Below, one piece after another: positions 24,569 to 36,202 of a stretch of 64,000 bases of DNA. Made by a program: the position numbers and the translations under genes. Source of the DNA: Dactylonectria macrodidyma (taxonomy: Eukaryota; Ascomycota; Sordariomycetes; Hypocreales; Nectriaceae); assembly GCA_020744425.1 (NCBI GenBank), contig JAGMUV010000002.1, positions 2,338,501 to 2,402,500 on the forward strand. The letters are read 5' to 3'. Position 1 is the stretch's first letter; each line of letters starts with the position of its first letter. Under the pieces are notes generated by a model. It was given only the letters and a program-made list of their open reading frames with translations, had not been told where the DNA came from and searched no databases.

Positions 24569-27500
24569 CCAAAGGGACGGATAAAACCCAGAGGTTGGAA
24601 AGCAACGACAACCCGTCGTTGACCTTTGATACGAAGTAAGCCATCCATGCTAGTGTCGGATGGTGAGCTGAGGCGCCTCTGTCAAAAGAGCACTTACAGC
24701 AGCTGATTGGATGTTGTTCAAGAGCCGAGAGCGGTTCCAGGTGGGGAACACTAGACAGAGCGGTGCCTATGACTCTGATTGGCCGAAAACGTTGGCACAT
24801 AGACCAATGACGTCTCTGAAAAGGCTGGCCTTGAAGACATCACTGCTCAGAGGAGGAGCCATCAAGGAACCAGGCTCAAAGAGGAACATGAGCCACTTGA
24901 AAAGACCTTGCAACTAGGATGATACCTGGCCCCATGAGGAGTCAGGAGGCGCTCTCAGGGGAGCCATTTTCTCTCCTGGTCGCCGGATCTTCAAGGCTTA
25001 ACCCATAACGAAGCCGGCAGTCTGTTGAAAGAAACTGTGCACATACAAACTTCGCCAATCCTTGTTGTCTGATTTCCCTTCTGGGAATTGCGACCCGCTG
25101 GCGACCCTCCTGTCGGGGCCCTGTGGGCTGGAATGTGGGCAAGCGGCACTTTCGAAAGTGTCGCAAGATGGTCTCCCATCTCCCGCAGTATGGCTGGTTA
25201 GCCAATGAAGCTCATGAAGACGACATGTAATATCAGCTTTCTCCGAGACACGGGAATTGGCGAGACCTGTATTGTTTGACTTCTTATATCATTTTCCAAT
25301 ACGCGTGGAGAAGTTTCCAGTCGTCAATGGCTAGCTCGCAGGCGTACATTCGTCTCTGTCTGTTGGTTTGTTCGCTGACAGTGGTGCGCCGATGCTCGGT
25401 CGCTTGGGTTGCGGGTCCCAGCGAGATGGTGACAAGAGAAGCTAGAGATCCCAGAGGAACGCAGACGCATGTACGTGCATCTTGCTCCAAACCACACCGC
25501 AAGTACCGATACTCGCGTGGCCGTGGAGCGTTTGTACTGGATGACGAGGAGAGACGTAACGTCGAAAAAAACAGAAAGGTCGGTTGAACGAACGAGTCCT
25601 AGGTTCAATGTCCAGGAAGCCCTGGTTAGGCGAACGCCTGGCGTGGAGTTAATTAGCTGAGAGGCGTCGGTGGCAGGCGTTGGGCAAGGAAAGGGCTAAC
25701 TAGGGGGTGGCACATCAATTGCCTCCAACTGGGTCAACTGGGGCCGACTGGGTGGCCTGGAGACGTCTGTCTAAAGGTTTCTTCCGAAAGAGGTAGTCAA
25801 GTTATTTTTGGCCCCCAGCAATCGGCCGGTCCGCCAGTAACCGCGCCGCCTTCTACGATCAGTCTCTCCTTCGCAACAGTGCAAGCTTGAGTGCTTCTCC
25901 GCCTCCTATCCTGATCTATTCGGCTCCGTCTCCCTCACCTGCCACGGTAATGCATGCGTCTGTCTGTCTGCGTGCAGCAAGATGCGCCAGTGGGCAACGT
26001 CAGGCAGGTACGGTACCTCCGTTTGCGACCTACCTGACTACACCTGCTCACCCCTTCCTTCTCTCACCGATGGCTGTCCGGCCCCACCCATAGATCTTCG
26101 CACAGCCGCAACAACGTTCCAATTGAACGGCATGCCCATCTCCATCTCCATCTCCATCCCCTTCTCCATCTTTCTCCATCTCAACCTATCTGCACATCTG
26201 TCCAATGTCACATTGCCGCTAAACTTGTTTGTGCCCGTGACCTATAACCCCAGGTTTCACAATGTCTCTCGTCTTGCCGCCCTCACTGGCTCCGATAGAA
26301 CAACATATGGGAACGGCGCCCCGCTGCGCCGCCCGCGTCGGAGAGACGTTGTCATGACGTCGCCTCGCGATCACGGGATTCGACTCTCCGTCAGACACGG
26401 GGTCGCCAGGCGAGCCCTGCACGCGCAGCATCCGGGGCAAACCCGCAGCGATCTCAATGAGTGTCATTAATGCGATAGCGAAGCGCAATGGGGTTTCTCG
26501 AGGTGGTTGGGTCGCCGCTGCTCTCAAGCCATGTTGACCGTCGCCTGCGTCTGCCCCGCAGAACGGATTCCAGTGAAGCTGCAACTGCTAGCGAATTTTA
26601 CAACGTCCACCTATTCTGCAATCTGCACTAAGTCACACGGATTGGGAATCAGTCCTGGCTTTTCGCCATCCGTTCTATGATGGAATGGAGTTTCCCATGC
26701 GTCCAAGAATCACAAACCTGCTATACGCTCTTTCTACATCTCGGACCCCCCGTCGGTGCTTCAGTACGCCAACCTGTGACCATCCTCCGCAATGCGCCCC
26801 CCAGCAGCTGCGGCCAGGCAAACATCTCCGCGCATGCATGCGGCAGGCTCCTGCATATCAATCTCGAAGCTCCAAGTTGAAGCTTCAAAACACACTTGAA
26901 ATCTTAAAGATCCAAAAATAACTCAGAATATGAAAAATGAAACCGTATCCGGAAGCGGTTGTTTGCCCACAAACTCGTTTCCGACTGACGGGCCGGCGCG
27001 GCACCCGAGGGCGTAGCGGAGCGGGACCCACGCTCACCCGTCGCATCAGTGGGAAAAGAAAACTGGGAAACTTGGTGCTGGCAGGGCAGAATGGCGACAC
27101 CGAAGAGGCAGACTTGCGCAGTGCAGCAGGGCTACCTAGCTGCCACGGCTCTGACCATCGGTGGGTTCGAGCTTCCAAGCCTCCCAGGGTTAGGCTGTGG
27201 CTGACCTCATTCTGTGGGTACGTATGTGGCGCACCCAGGACGACGTATCCACACTGCTGGGTCTTGTTGGTCGTATCTTGCTTGCATCATTCGTCTCCCG
27301 AAAGGTGACTCGGAAATCCGAATTCGATCACCAGCCCGCATATCGCATCTTGTGCCTAGTTTTTGTTATTGGACAACGCGATGCAGTGTCTAGTCCGGCA
27401 GTAATGTGTGTCGTAAATATCACAGGTCCCGGCAGTAGAAGGTTTGTAATGCCCATGATGCACATGCCAAATTCAGCCGCAGTGCCATCTTCTTAGACGG

Positions 27501-29249
27501 ATGACATCAAGGTATTAACCAATTTTAGCATAAAAGTTGAAATCCTTCCCACGGAATACTAAAAAATACGATACCGAGACACCCTACCCAGTCTAAAAAA
27601 AACGTAAAAAAAAAACCATATGCAAAATTGAGTGCACCGATTATTCCTTCGAAGAGGGGACACGGGGTACGATCTATCCGTTATTTGCTAGGCACGGTGG
27701 CGAAGAATTGAAGCTCGCCTCACCCTACATGCAGTCGCCGTAGGTACCTAGACGCTCATCCTAATAGATCAGCCGGAGATAGGCGCATACATAGTATGCG
27801 GTAATTGATAAATCATATGACTCGAGTACGGCATTTCTAACCTATAAACGCACGACCATAGTCATATCAAGTCTACTATTACCTGTGTCTGGGCACTCTT
27901 GCCCTGTCCCGCTGACCTGCTACCGCCTCTGACGTCCTGCTGCAGAGCTCACCGAGGCATGTGACTCAACCAAACCACGGGGGTGAAGACTGGGTACATA
28001 CTACGTAGCTGGCCCGGGCCCCTTTGCAGACACAATCGTCCCCATGAACAGCTGAAATTCCCCGTTCAAACTAATGCGCCCGCTGATCCCTCCCTCCGGG
28101 GGGTCTTCTCGAAACAAACACCAACCTTGCCAACCAGGCCTTACTTTCAAGCTGGTCTGACCTGACTGCATCGACTGCTGCAGACTAGGTAGGCAAGAAT
28201 TACAACGTGCTCATAGTTCTGCAGGTAGGCGGCGTTCGCCTTGCATTTTGCATTGTGCATATCGCCCTGCCGCCTACCCTGTGGTTCCCGGGCCTGCCGC
28301 ACCGTGGACCGTGGCGGTGCCTGTGGCCCTGTGGCCCTGTGGCGCCACCCACACCGAGCTCGGGAGGCCTACGCTAACGCTTCGCGATCTGCTTTCAACC
28401 CCTTCTCTTTTGCTTCTCACCAGCCTGGCAAACCTGGCAAATACATGGGAAACTGGGCGATGGGGCATCGATCTTACGAGCTACGAGCCTCAAACTTCAC
28501 TGGCGCTCTTTCAACGTGGCACCAGCAAACCCGACCCGTTCCGCTGGGTCCTGCTTGACGCCGCCACTGCTGCTGTTGTCCAGCTCGCCACACAACGCAA
28601 AAAGCGTCTACCTTCTCTGAGTGCTTCCCTTTAGAACTTGCTGACGTACGTACAACGTATTACTAGTACAGAACATCTGATGCAGGGGGAAGGGTCAAGA
28701 CCCCTTTCGGCTCGGCGTGCCTTGGCCTTTCTCGCCGCTCCTCGTCGCTTCGCGGCTGATGGGTTTCGGTATGCGCTCGCTGCAACGATGCGCATGACTG
28801 AATCAACCCCCCTTTGGTTTGAACGTTTTGGCCATGGGCCGCCTGACCATCTCACAGGGCTTCCAACCCTGGTGGAAAATGTCGCCCCCCGTTGAACCCC
28901 ATCATGAACTGGCTGGTAAAAAAGGAGTCCCGGAGTTGGATCCTTCCGTAGCTTTGCTTGGTCGACGAGAGCTACGAGTGCGGCCGTGGCTGCTCTGCAC
29001 GTCACTTGCGATGCCGAATACGGCGAGTGAGCCGCGCACGTGCACGCGTTTTGCGCAGTTTGGTAGGTAGTAAACGGTAGTATCTTTCCGCGCACTACCA
29101 TCTCCAATTGATCAAGGAAGAATGGCCAATAATCACGTACATACCTTACATAGCACAGTAGTACTGTTATAGTACATACACTCACACCACAGGGCGGGCG
29201 TGACAGCCTACATCTACTGCCTTTCCGGATATCAACATTCAGCTAAGCC

Positions 29250-31710
29250 TCATTGCGCCTTCAGGTCGGCATCCACACCTCGAGAGATCCAATCCGCGAT
29301 AGCCATGATGGTAACCATGGGATTCACTCCGCTTGCGCTGGGGAACACACTCCCGTCAGCGACGTAGAGATTGTGCGTGCCCCAGACGCGGCCCTTGTCG
29401 TCCACCACGCCCCCATCTGGGCTCGCGCTCATGCGACAGGTACCCATCTGGTGGGCCGACGACCACATGGTTGCCGGCGGCTTATTGCTCACATCGCGGA
29501 CTCTGGCTAGCCAAGCGGCAAAGGCCGGGTCGCTGGTCTCTGGATCTTTGGTCTCCAGGTCGCTGCTGCTGGTCCTTAGGTTGGTGATAGGGCTACCGGC
29601 TTTAAGGGGATTCTCGGATGAGGAGGGTACCGTGGACCGGATAAAGGGCTCGAGACCTGTGAGCAAGGGGCGAATCTCTGTCGCTCCCGTGACATAGCAG
29701 AGCTTGGAGATGGACTGAACGCCCTGCAGAGTGTGGGCCCGGTCGTAGTCAGAGGGAGTGTAGTCGATCCGAGGGCGTCCAGTCGTCGGGTCCGGGAAGA
29801 CCCTGCCGGCGTCGCGATCCCGGGTGATGGAAACCCAGCCGTCGGTATGGCGATACTTTGCCATCTCCAACTTCGCATCTAAACCGCTCTTCCAAGGCAG
29901 GGTGGAGAAGACAGCATAGGGCTGTGTGAAGTCAGCCTTGGAGGCATCGTGGTGCTGGGACGGGAGTGAGTTCCTTACCAGCATACATGTCGTCTCCAGC
30001 TTCACACCGTGGCCGGCCCCATCAAGATTTTCAAATTCCGAGCAAACGCTAGTGGTGATGCCGCCCTCCCAAGGCCGTGTCTCTTCTTTGTATACTGCAG
30101 TGACGATGTTGCAAGGGTGGAGGTGCAGGTTTGATCCGAGATGTTGGTTCTGTCGATTCGGTTAGTCTTGCAAGCACAGTAGCATTGGGGCTCAACCAAC
30201 AGTGGCACAACTTACCTGAATCCCACTCTTGATCAGGACCATCGGACTCCAGAGTGCGCCTGCAGCCATGATGACCTTTTTGGCTCTGATGACTATCCGT
30301 CTCTTCACTCTCTCGCTCCCCGGGCCGCTGGTACCGCTAGCCGTGTCCCTTGACGTCCACTCTCCCTCGACTCCGATGGCCGTCTGGCCATCCTCTTGGA
30401 ATAATACCTTGTCGACATGGAATCCCTCCATGAACTTTGCCCCTGCCTGCGCGGCGTCAGGAAGCCAATACTGCGCTGGCCCGCGTTTCTCTGCCGAGCC
30501 GCATCCTAAATGACAGTGGCCGCAGAAGTGTTCTTGGCCGGCCGTGTTCAGGGGAGTTTCGCTGGCTACCCATCCCAGCTTCTTGCTGCCGTTGAGCAAA
30601 ACTTGGTTGCGGTGGTTGTGGCGGAAGTGACCTGTCCCGGCTCCTTGTGCCTCCCAGACTCGGTCGACACACTGGTCAAACTCTGGCGACGCGAAGAATG
30701 AGAGGCCAGTGTCGGCCCATTCCTTTCGTACAGAGTCTTGTAATCGCAAGCACACGCTCCAGTTGATGGTGCCTCCTCCACCCCACGCACTGCCCGCTGA
30801 CACGTTGCATCCACTGTCTTCGGTAATATAGAAGCCGTTGTTGTCGTAGAGATAGTTACATCCTGCATCCTGGGGCATTGGGAGTTGGGAGGGAGGGAAG
30901 TGATATGACTTATCTACCACCAGGACCTTGTGGCCAGCCTCGGCTAGGATTTTGGCACTCACACCTCCACCGCAGCCAGAGCCGACAATGACGACGTCGG
31001 TGTTGAGGACTTGGACGTCCTGGCTCGATTCGAACTGGAGGAACTCGAAGTCAAAGCCTTGCCCAGGCTTCCAGTCCTGAGGCGTATCGCTGTAGCCAGA
31101 CAGCTCGTGAAGGGTCTTGTTAGTGTGGGAAGCTGATTTAAGGGCCAAAGTTGTAATCGTCTTGCCAAGGGTTCTCATGCGGACTGTTCTGGCCGCGACC
31201 CACGACTTCAAGATGGCTTCCCGCACTTGAGTAGTTTGGTTGTATACAGGCTGCCAGTAGCTAGTGAGCAGGAAGCTACCTGGTCGTGTGCTGTGGAATT
31301 ATAAATCAGTTTCTGATGTCCTTGGGCTCGTAGACGGGAAACCAGGCTCACGCCATTAGGCTCAGGAACCCGGACAGCCGCCTCTGCTGGTACTGAGGGC
31401 TGACGCTCAACGTTCTCAGGACATTTTCACGAAAGCGAAGGTCTTCCGATGGACGTTCCTCAAGGAACTTTTGAAGATTCTGCTTGGTGGCAGGGCCGGC
31501 AAGGGACGCGAGTGCATTCTCCAGGACGTGGTCTAGCTCATCATCTGGCAGGATGATCTGACCGTCCTTGTCCGCGAGGCCGGATGCAGAGGTGATGGAG
31601 GGGAATGCGCCGTCAAGAAGAGCGTAGAGGACCCGCCATTGGGTTTCATTCAAGAAGTCGCCTGGCGGAGGCGTCGGCAGAGCCGTGAGTATGGGAGTTT
31701 GGGACGGCAT
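29250..31710 (-). CDS. Long-chain fatty alcohol oxidase (GMC flavoprotein)
   Basis: Membrane- or peroxisome-associated FAD enzyme of the GMC oxidoreductase superfamily; fungal FAO members oxidise long-chain and omega-hydroxy alcohols to aldehydes with O2. Minus-strand exons 31710-31352, 31290-30216 and 30149-29250 give 777 residues, as expected for FAO. The FAO-specific N-terminal region (FLNETQWRVLYALLDGAFPS, later LTSYWQPVYNQT) precedes the FAD-binding VVIVGSGCGGGVSAKILAEA. Downstream are GSAWGGGGTINWSVCLRLQ, HCHLGCGSAEKRG, KKVIMAAGALWSPMVL, HQMGTCRMSASPDGGVVDD and the GMC C-terminal LYVADGSVFPSASGVNPMVT. Introns are 61 and 66 nt with GTGAGC and GTAAGT donors. It lies next to a Zn2Cys6 regulator and an MFS gene, so substrate-induced control is possible but unproven. 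Other GMC roles (glucose, choline) are unlikely given the FAO-type N-terminus. Confidence 0.93.
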
Positions 31711-31751
31711 AATGGTGTTGTGGGTGTTGTTGACGGCTGCCTAGGAGGAGC

Positions 31752-31771
31752 AGAGAGAGAGAGAGAGAGAG
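31752..31771. repeat. (AG)10 dinucleotide repeat in the alcohol oxidase leader
   Basis: Ten AG units, which read as (CT)n on the coding strand, 42-61 nt 5' of the start codon. CT-rich tracts near fungal start codons are common in promoters and leaders. Confidence 0.85.
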
Positions 31772-32058
31772 TAGAAAGAGGAGGAGGAGATGGATGATAG
31801 GGTACGAGGGGCACGACACCGGCCCGACACTTCCATTCAGGGATGAGTTGCTCGCGACGAGGATGAATCCTTTTGGTTTCCTCCAAAATGAGGATTCGAC
31901 CTTAAATTCAAATCGAAACTGGTCTCTCGGCTTCTTCCTGGTTGGCAATTGGCAACTTTGAAAGACGAGGCTTTGAAGCTTCGTCTGTGCCCTGTTTGCT
32001 TGGATAGCCGTGAGACTTGGCGAGGTCTGTGCCACTAGCAAGCCCCGTCCGTCAGCTC

Positions 32059-32059
32059 T

Positions 32060-32090
<31 letters not shown>

Positions 32091-32092
32091 GG
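32059..32092. repeat. T11 followed by G23 homopolymer block
   Basis: Eleven T followed directly by 23 G, about 350 bp 5' of the alcohol oxidase start. On that gene's coding strand it reads C23 A11. It could form unusual structure and is prone to length error. Confidence 0.85.
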
Positions 32093-32990
32093 ACGAGCAT
32101 GGTTGGCGGGGTTTGCGAGCACGTCTAGATTTCGCTCATGGTGAGAAACACAGGATGAGACCTAAAACATTTCAAAGCTCTCCGTAGCGTATCCTATAAG
32201 AACTGTACTTTCTTAGCACCTAGCTTCATGGGAATTTGGAGATTTATTCTCTTTTTAGTCCTGTTGTGTCCTCAAGCAAGAAAGTACTCTTAATTGAATC
32301 AAATGGTACCAGGCGGCCGACAACTCTTCAGTGATAACCTCCTTTCAACTCCAATCCTTGAGTTTTTCCTTGGCTGTCCCGTAGCTTGAGCATTGCACTC
32401 AGTTTCATTTTCTTGATCGAAACTTAGGAATATTGGTTGCACCGCACAGGACCCTGCTAAGATTGGTGCTCCGAACTGCCACCCCGTGTTACGACGGTGT
32501 CTCATTGTTAAGGCTTTGATAGGCCCGGTTCGGGAATTCCTCTTCTTTGGTTGGTACGTAATGCGCCGCATTGTCTCGCTAAACCTCCGATGCGTATGCA
32601 CAAACGCATAGGTTTCTGAATGGCGGTTGTTGTTTCATGTCTTCGCCACAGGACCAACAAACTCACTTACACATGACGGCTATGAGTGTCTTGGCAGTCC
32701 AACTTCACATCAGCCACATCTGCTAGTTGTATCTATAAGGCAATGTCAAGTACAACATCAACTACAGAGACAAAATGGAACTTGGGATGATTTGGTGCTG
32801 CAATTGGTCAATATCGCCTACCCTGGAGACACAGAGTGAGGCGGAATGGTATTCTGGATGCTCAACTCTGCGGCTTTAGCCTAACACCACCGCATTATGC
32901 TGCTTCAAGATACAGGCACTATTGCCAAAAACTGAGCTAGGCTACGCAATGCACAACCAAAACCATAACCTCTAGGCAGGTAAACTAAGG

Positions 32991-35483
32991 TTATAAGCAT
33001 TCGTACTCGTTTCCCATCCCTGCCAGTAAGAAATCCAATGCCAAGGGAAATGGCATCATGCTCAATTCATCTGGTGACATGTTGAGGCTACCTTCAGCGA
33101 AATTTTCGCCATACGGAAGTCCTTGCAACATATCACTGGGACCTACCCCGACGTCACGATTCATGCTGATACCCGGATTCATAGCATCTGCGCAAATAGT
33201 TCCCTGGTCAGGAGTGATGGAAGACGGCGTGAAGACCATGCTGCCTGAGCGTTCGGAAGGGTTGAGGATGTTGAGGTTTGACATGTTTGTGGGATTGGGC
33301 CGCAAAGAAAATTCCGCGTTTTCAATACGAGTCCCATCAGCAAAGCGGTGGTTGAGTTCCGTGGTAGAACCATTTTGTCGTTTGCAACTATGGCCTTGCC
33401 TACTATCCGATGTGACTCGTTGCTCAAATAAGCGCAGAAGACTATGGGCAAAGAGCCAGTGATGAGACAGCTCACGAAGTGAAATCAACAGTGAATCAAG
33501 CATTCTCATCGACTTCGCGATCACCAGAGGATTTGTCGAGTTTAGGTCGGTGCTGACGTGCACGAGAGCTGTGAAGAGCGTGTACATGACTGGCATTGCC
33601 AGATGACCCATCGAATCTTTGTCGCGCAACGACTCGAAGATGGAGGTGATGACGCCAACAGCATCGCCGCAGATGTTGAGATCACTGGCGGCTTCGGGGA
33701 GATTCTGGCGAGGATTCTGCCTCAGGGGCGGCCGATGAAGCAGAATGAGAAAGTGGTTGTAGTTGAGGTGGAGAAATGACTGCCAGGTGTCGGCCTCGGG
33801 CAAAGGTGAACGGAGGCTGCCAGGGAGCTGGATTATGAACTGTGCGAGGGCTTCATCGGCATGCCTTCTTGCCTCAACTTTCTCAGCAGACGTTGCCCGT
33901 AAGGCGAGTATCTTCCTCATGGACTTTGAAAAGATGACGCAGAGCCGAGTATGCTCGATGACGAATGCAGCGTTCGCCTGCGGAATTCCTTCAAAGTGGC
34001 ACTCCTGAAGAGCTGGTGTATCCGACTCATCAATATTTCTTCACGTAGGTTAAAAACGCGGTTGGTTAAGGAATGGATATGTGATGCACTTACATGGCTT
34101 GAGGCTTGCCGTAGGCCGTTGCAATCATAACATCAAACTGAACGAGAACCCACCAGAGCCGAATCCATTCTCGGTTGGGAATTGGTAACATCCTGGATTG
34201 AGACGCATCACGATGCATTCCTAGACCCAGTGCCGTTCGCGCGGCGAAGCCGACCCAGTACCACGAGTTCGAAACGATGTCCTCGAGATTATCGCAGCTC
34301 CATGTGAGTAGAAGGGCAACCTGGACGTACAACCTACGGTCCTCCTCGAAGCGACAGTCGATAAGCAACTTGGCCCGGCGAAAGAAGCACGCTTTGAGAG
34401 CCCTGTAATTACTAAGACGTGGAGCGGAAGCGTGGGCTCCAACAAGGAGTATGGCATGGAGAAGCGGGAGCTTTACTGCCTCTCGAGGGTCCGGCGATGA
34501 GTTGTACTTGGTCATGAAGTCCTCTTCATCAACGATTGGCCACCCAGGGTTGATATGAGTGAAGTAGGCCCGAACCAATTCATCTGTGAGAGCCTTTTCA
34601 GGCAACTCAAGCGCCTCAGAGGGGACGCGACTGAGCTTCCGAGCGTGATGTTGACTTCCGAAATGGAGTTGGTTGAAGTTGTCACGGTGGGAGCGTTGCC
34701 GAACTAAGTAGTTGAGGTTGGAGAACTCGGTACCGATGAAGTAGGTGCGAGAATCCTCAGTGATTTCGGTGACCTTAACGGCTTGAGTGTCAATAAATTC
34801 GGCCAAGCCACGGGTGTCTTGCTCATCAACACCCTCACCTTCACCATCACGTGTGGGGGAGGATGCTGGATGGTAGCCACGATGCTGGTGCTGTTCTGGT
34901 TGGATATTATCACTAGTTGTTACCATGACTGGGACTGGGACTATTTGGGACGTAGGGGGAACAGGATCGCCTGGCCAGGGATTGTGCGATTCTACAGGAG
35001 TTGCAGGTGCTGTGACGATTTGGTGGGCGCGCGGCTGTATTGCAACATTGCCGCGAGATTGGCGGGCCAGGGCGGCTCTGGACTTCTTCTTCTCATAGTA
35101 GCAGCATGACGGACTTTGTTGAGATTGGCAATTGGAACATGGAGGGCCCTTGGTGAGAATATCGCAGCGGACCTTGCGCTGGTGACATGTTACACAGGCT
35201 CTGCCGTCTGTGTGAGGATGTTAGAGCATTTTCTTTGAGCGTGTGGGTTGTCGAGCGATAAGTTCCAGAGTCAAATGGTAAGGCCTGTAAAATAATAGGA
35301 AAAAGGCTAGAAAAGGGCTAGAAAAGGGCTAGAAAGGGGTTAGATCCGAGGGAGGTCATACGTACTGGTTTTGCGTGTGGGACGCGGCGACTCTTCTTGG
35401 GAGTCACTCTGAGCAGACGCTGCCGGTTGACGCCCTACGAGACGCCCTGTGAGACGCCCTGTGAGGCGCCCTGTGTTTGACAT
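32991..35483 (-). CDS. Zn2Cys6 fungal transcription factor
   Basis: A nuclear regulator with a binuclear zinc cluster plus the fungal-specific regulator domain (Fungal_trans type). Exons 35483-35366, 35207-34094 and 34038-32991 give 759 residues. The cluster begins just after the first junction: CVTCHQRKVRC, then CSNC after eight residues and a final Cys after seven more, which is the C-X2-C-X6-C-X8-C-X2-C-X7-C pattern. A basic stretch (YYEKKKSRAALARQSR) follows. The middle domain includes AYFTHINPGWPIVDEEDF, WYWVGFAARTALGLGMHRDA, RIRLWWVLVQFDV-like residues and YGKPQAINIDESD spanning exon 2/3. The first exon is short and encodes a TGRL tandem repeat. Target genes are unknown. The MFS gene is divergent 719 bp away and is a natural candidate target. 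Confidence 0.93.
35299..35340. repeat. Tandem AAAAGGGCTAGA-like repeat inside intron 1 of the Zn2Cys6 gene
   Basis: Three to four imperfect 12-bp copies lie in the 158-nt first intron (35208-35365), which is long for this window. It is intronic and non-coding. Confidence 0.75.
35429..35476 (-). repeat. Four-copy 12-bp repeat coding TGRL
   Basis: Units of GACGCCCTGTGA read on the minus strand as repeated TGRL in residues about 4-18 of the transcription factor. Copies 2 and 3 are identical, and copies 1 and 4 differ by a few bases. A further related GCGCCCTGTG word lies about 45 bp upstream, outside the coding region. Confidence 0.8.
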
Positions 35484-36202
35484 TTGTCGTTGCAGCCGGC
35501 GGTTCTAAATCAACAGGGCGCGCGCCCTGTGGGTATGGTTGGTTGCCAATGAGAATTGCTTGCTGCCGGTTGACGGAGGAGATGCTGCAAAGGGCCGAAA
35601 GGGGGGGGCAAAATGGGTATTATCGGTCACTTCAAATGAGCGTCTGAGAGGCTTAGCAACTCCCGATTGTCGCGGCGGTTTGCGTGTCACCGGTCGACTT
35701 TCCAAGCAGAAAAGAACCCGTTCATCGAATCAATTGAATGACTGGCCGCCCGCGTGGCGGGGATGGATGATGTTGAAGAGAAGCTTGGGAGTTGGTTCTC
35801 GGAAGTGAGTGGAGCCGTTCTTGTCAGTCTAGAAGCCGAACGCATGCGTCGTCAAGTGCCCTTTCCTAAAATGTGTGCTTCTAGCCCGGGAACTCGGCGG
35901 AATTGGCCAATAGCGGCGCTTTCTGACCGAGACTTCAAGTTACACCTAATCGTCATCCACTTTTACTTTGACATGACAGATGCAGGGCAAAAGATTCGTT
36001 CGGCCATGATCGGTGGCTAGAAGAGAAGAAGAAATAATTCTTCATGCCGGTATCCACATGGCAATGTCCGTTCTATCGGAGAAGAACACTTTGCATGAGT
36101 GGAAAATGATATAAGGCATTCGAAGCTCGTTGTCCAAGTACGCAGGCTCTCATCTCTATTGACCGTTCAAGGATCAAGTGCCAAAGTCGACTAACCGAAA
36201 GC
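35484..36202. promoter_or_regulatory. Shared divergent promoter region of Zn2Cys6 factor and MFS transporter
   Basis: 719 bp separate the start codons of the factor (minus) and transporter (plus). This is the usual arrangement for a fungal regulator next to a target transporter. CGG words, the general recognition element of Zn2Cys6 factors, occur several times (for example near 35574, 35702, 35812 and 35895), but I cannot define an operator. Confidence 0.5.

Larger units (their letters stand above)
21192..29249. other. 8-kb region without a supportable gene
   Basis: Between the start of the 354-residue gene and the end of the alcohol oxidase gene. The first 400 bp are purine-rich on the plus strand and probably promoter or leader of the left gene. 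The rest has only short open frames on both strands without known motifs. It contains a GT run (21616-21631), G runs (22150-22162 and 24558-24568), TAGGTACCTACCTAG-type palindromes (for example 22474-22487), an ATCTCC hexamer repeat (about 26136-26160) and A-rich patches near 27590-27620. A lncRNA, a decayed element or a small multi-exon gene could be hidden here. Confidence 0.5.
31711..32990. other. Intergenic region FAO / Zn2Cys6 factor
   Basis: About 1.3 kb between two minus-strand genes. It carries the alcohol oxidase promoter with a (GA)10 tract and a T11-G23 tract, and the 3' end of the transcription factor. No gene is seen. Confidence 0.55.

Noticed and set aside
28631..29185. Minus-strand open frame of 184 codons downstream of the alcohol oxidase
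   Set aside because: No motif, overlapped by several other frames, and located in the probable 3' region. Not supportable.
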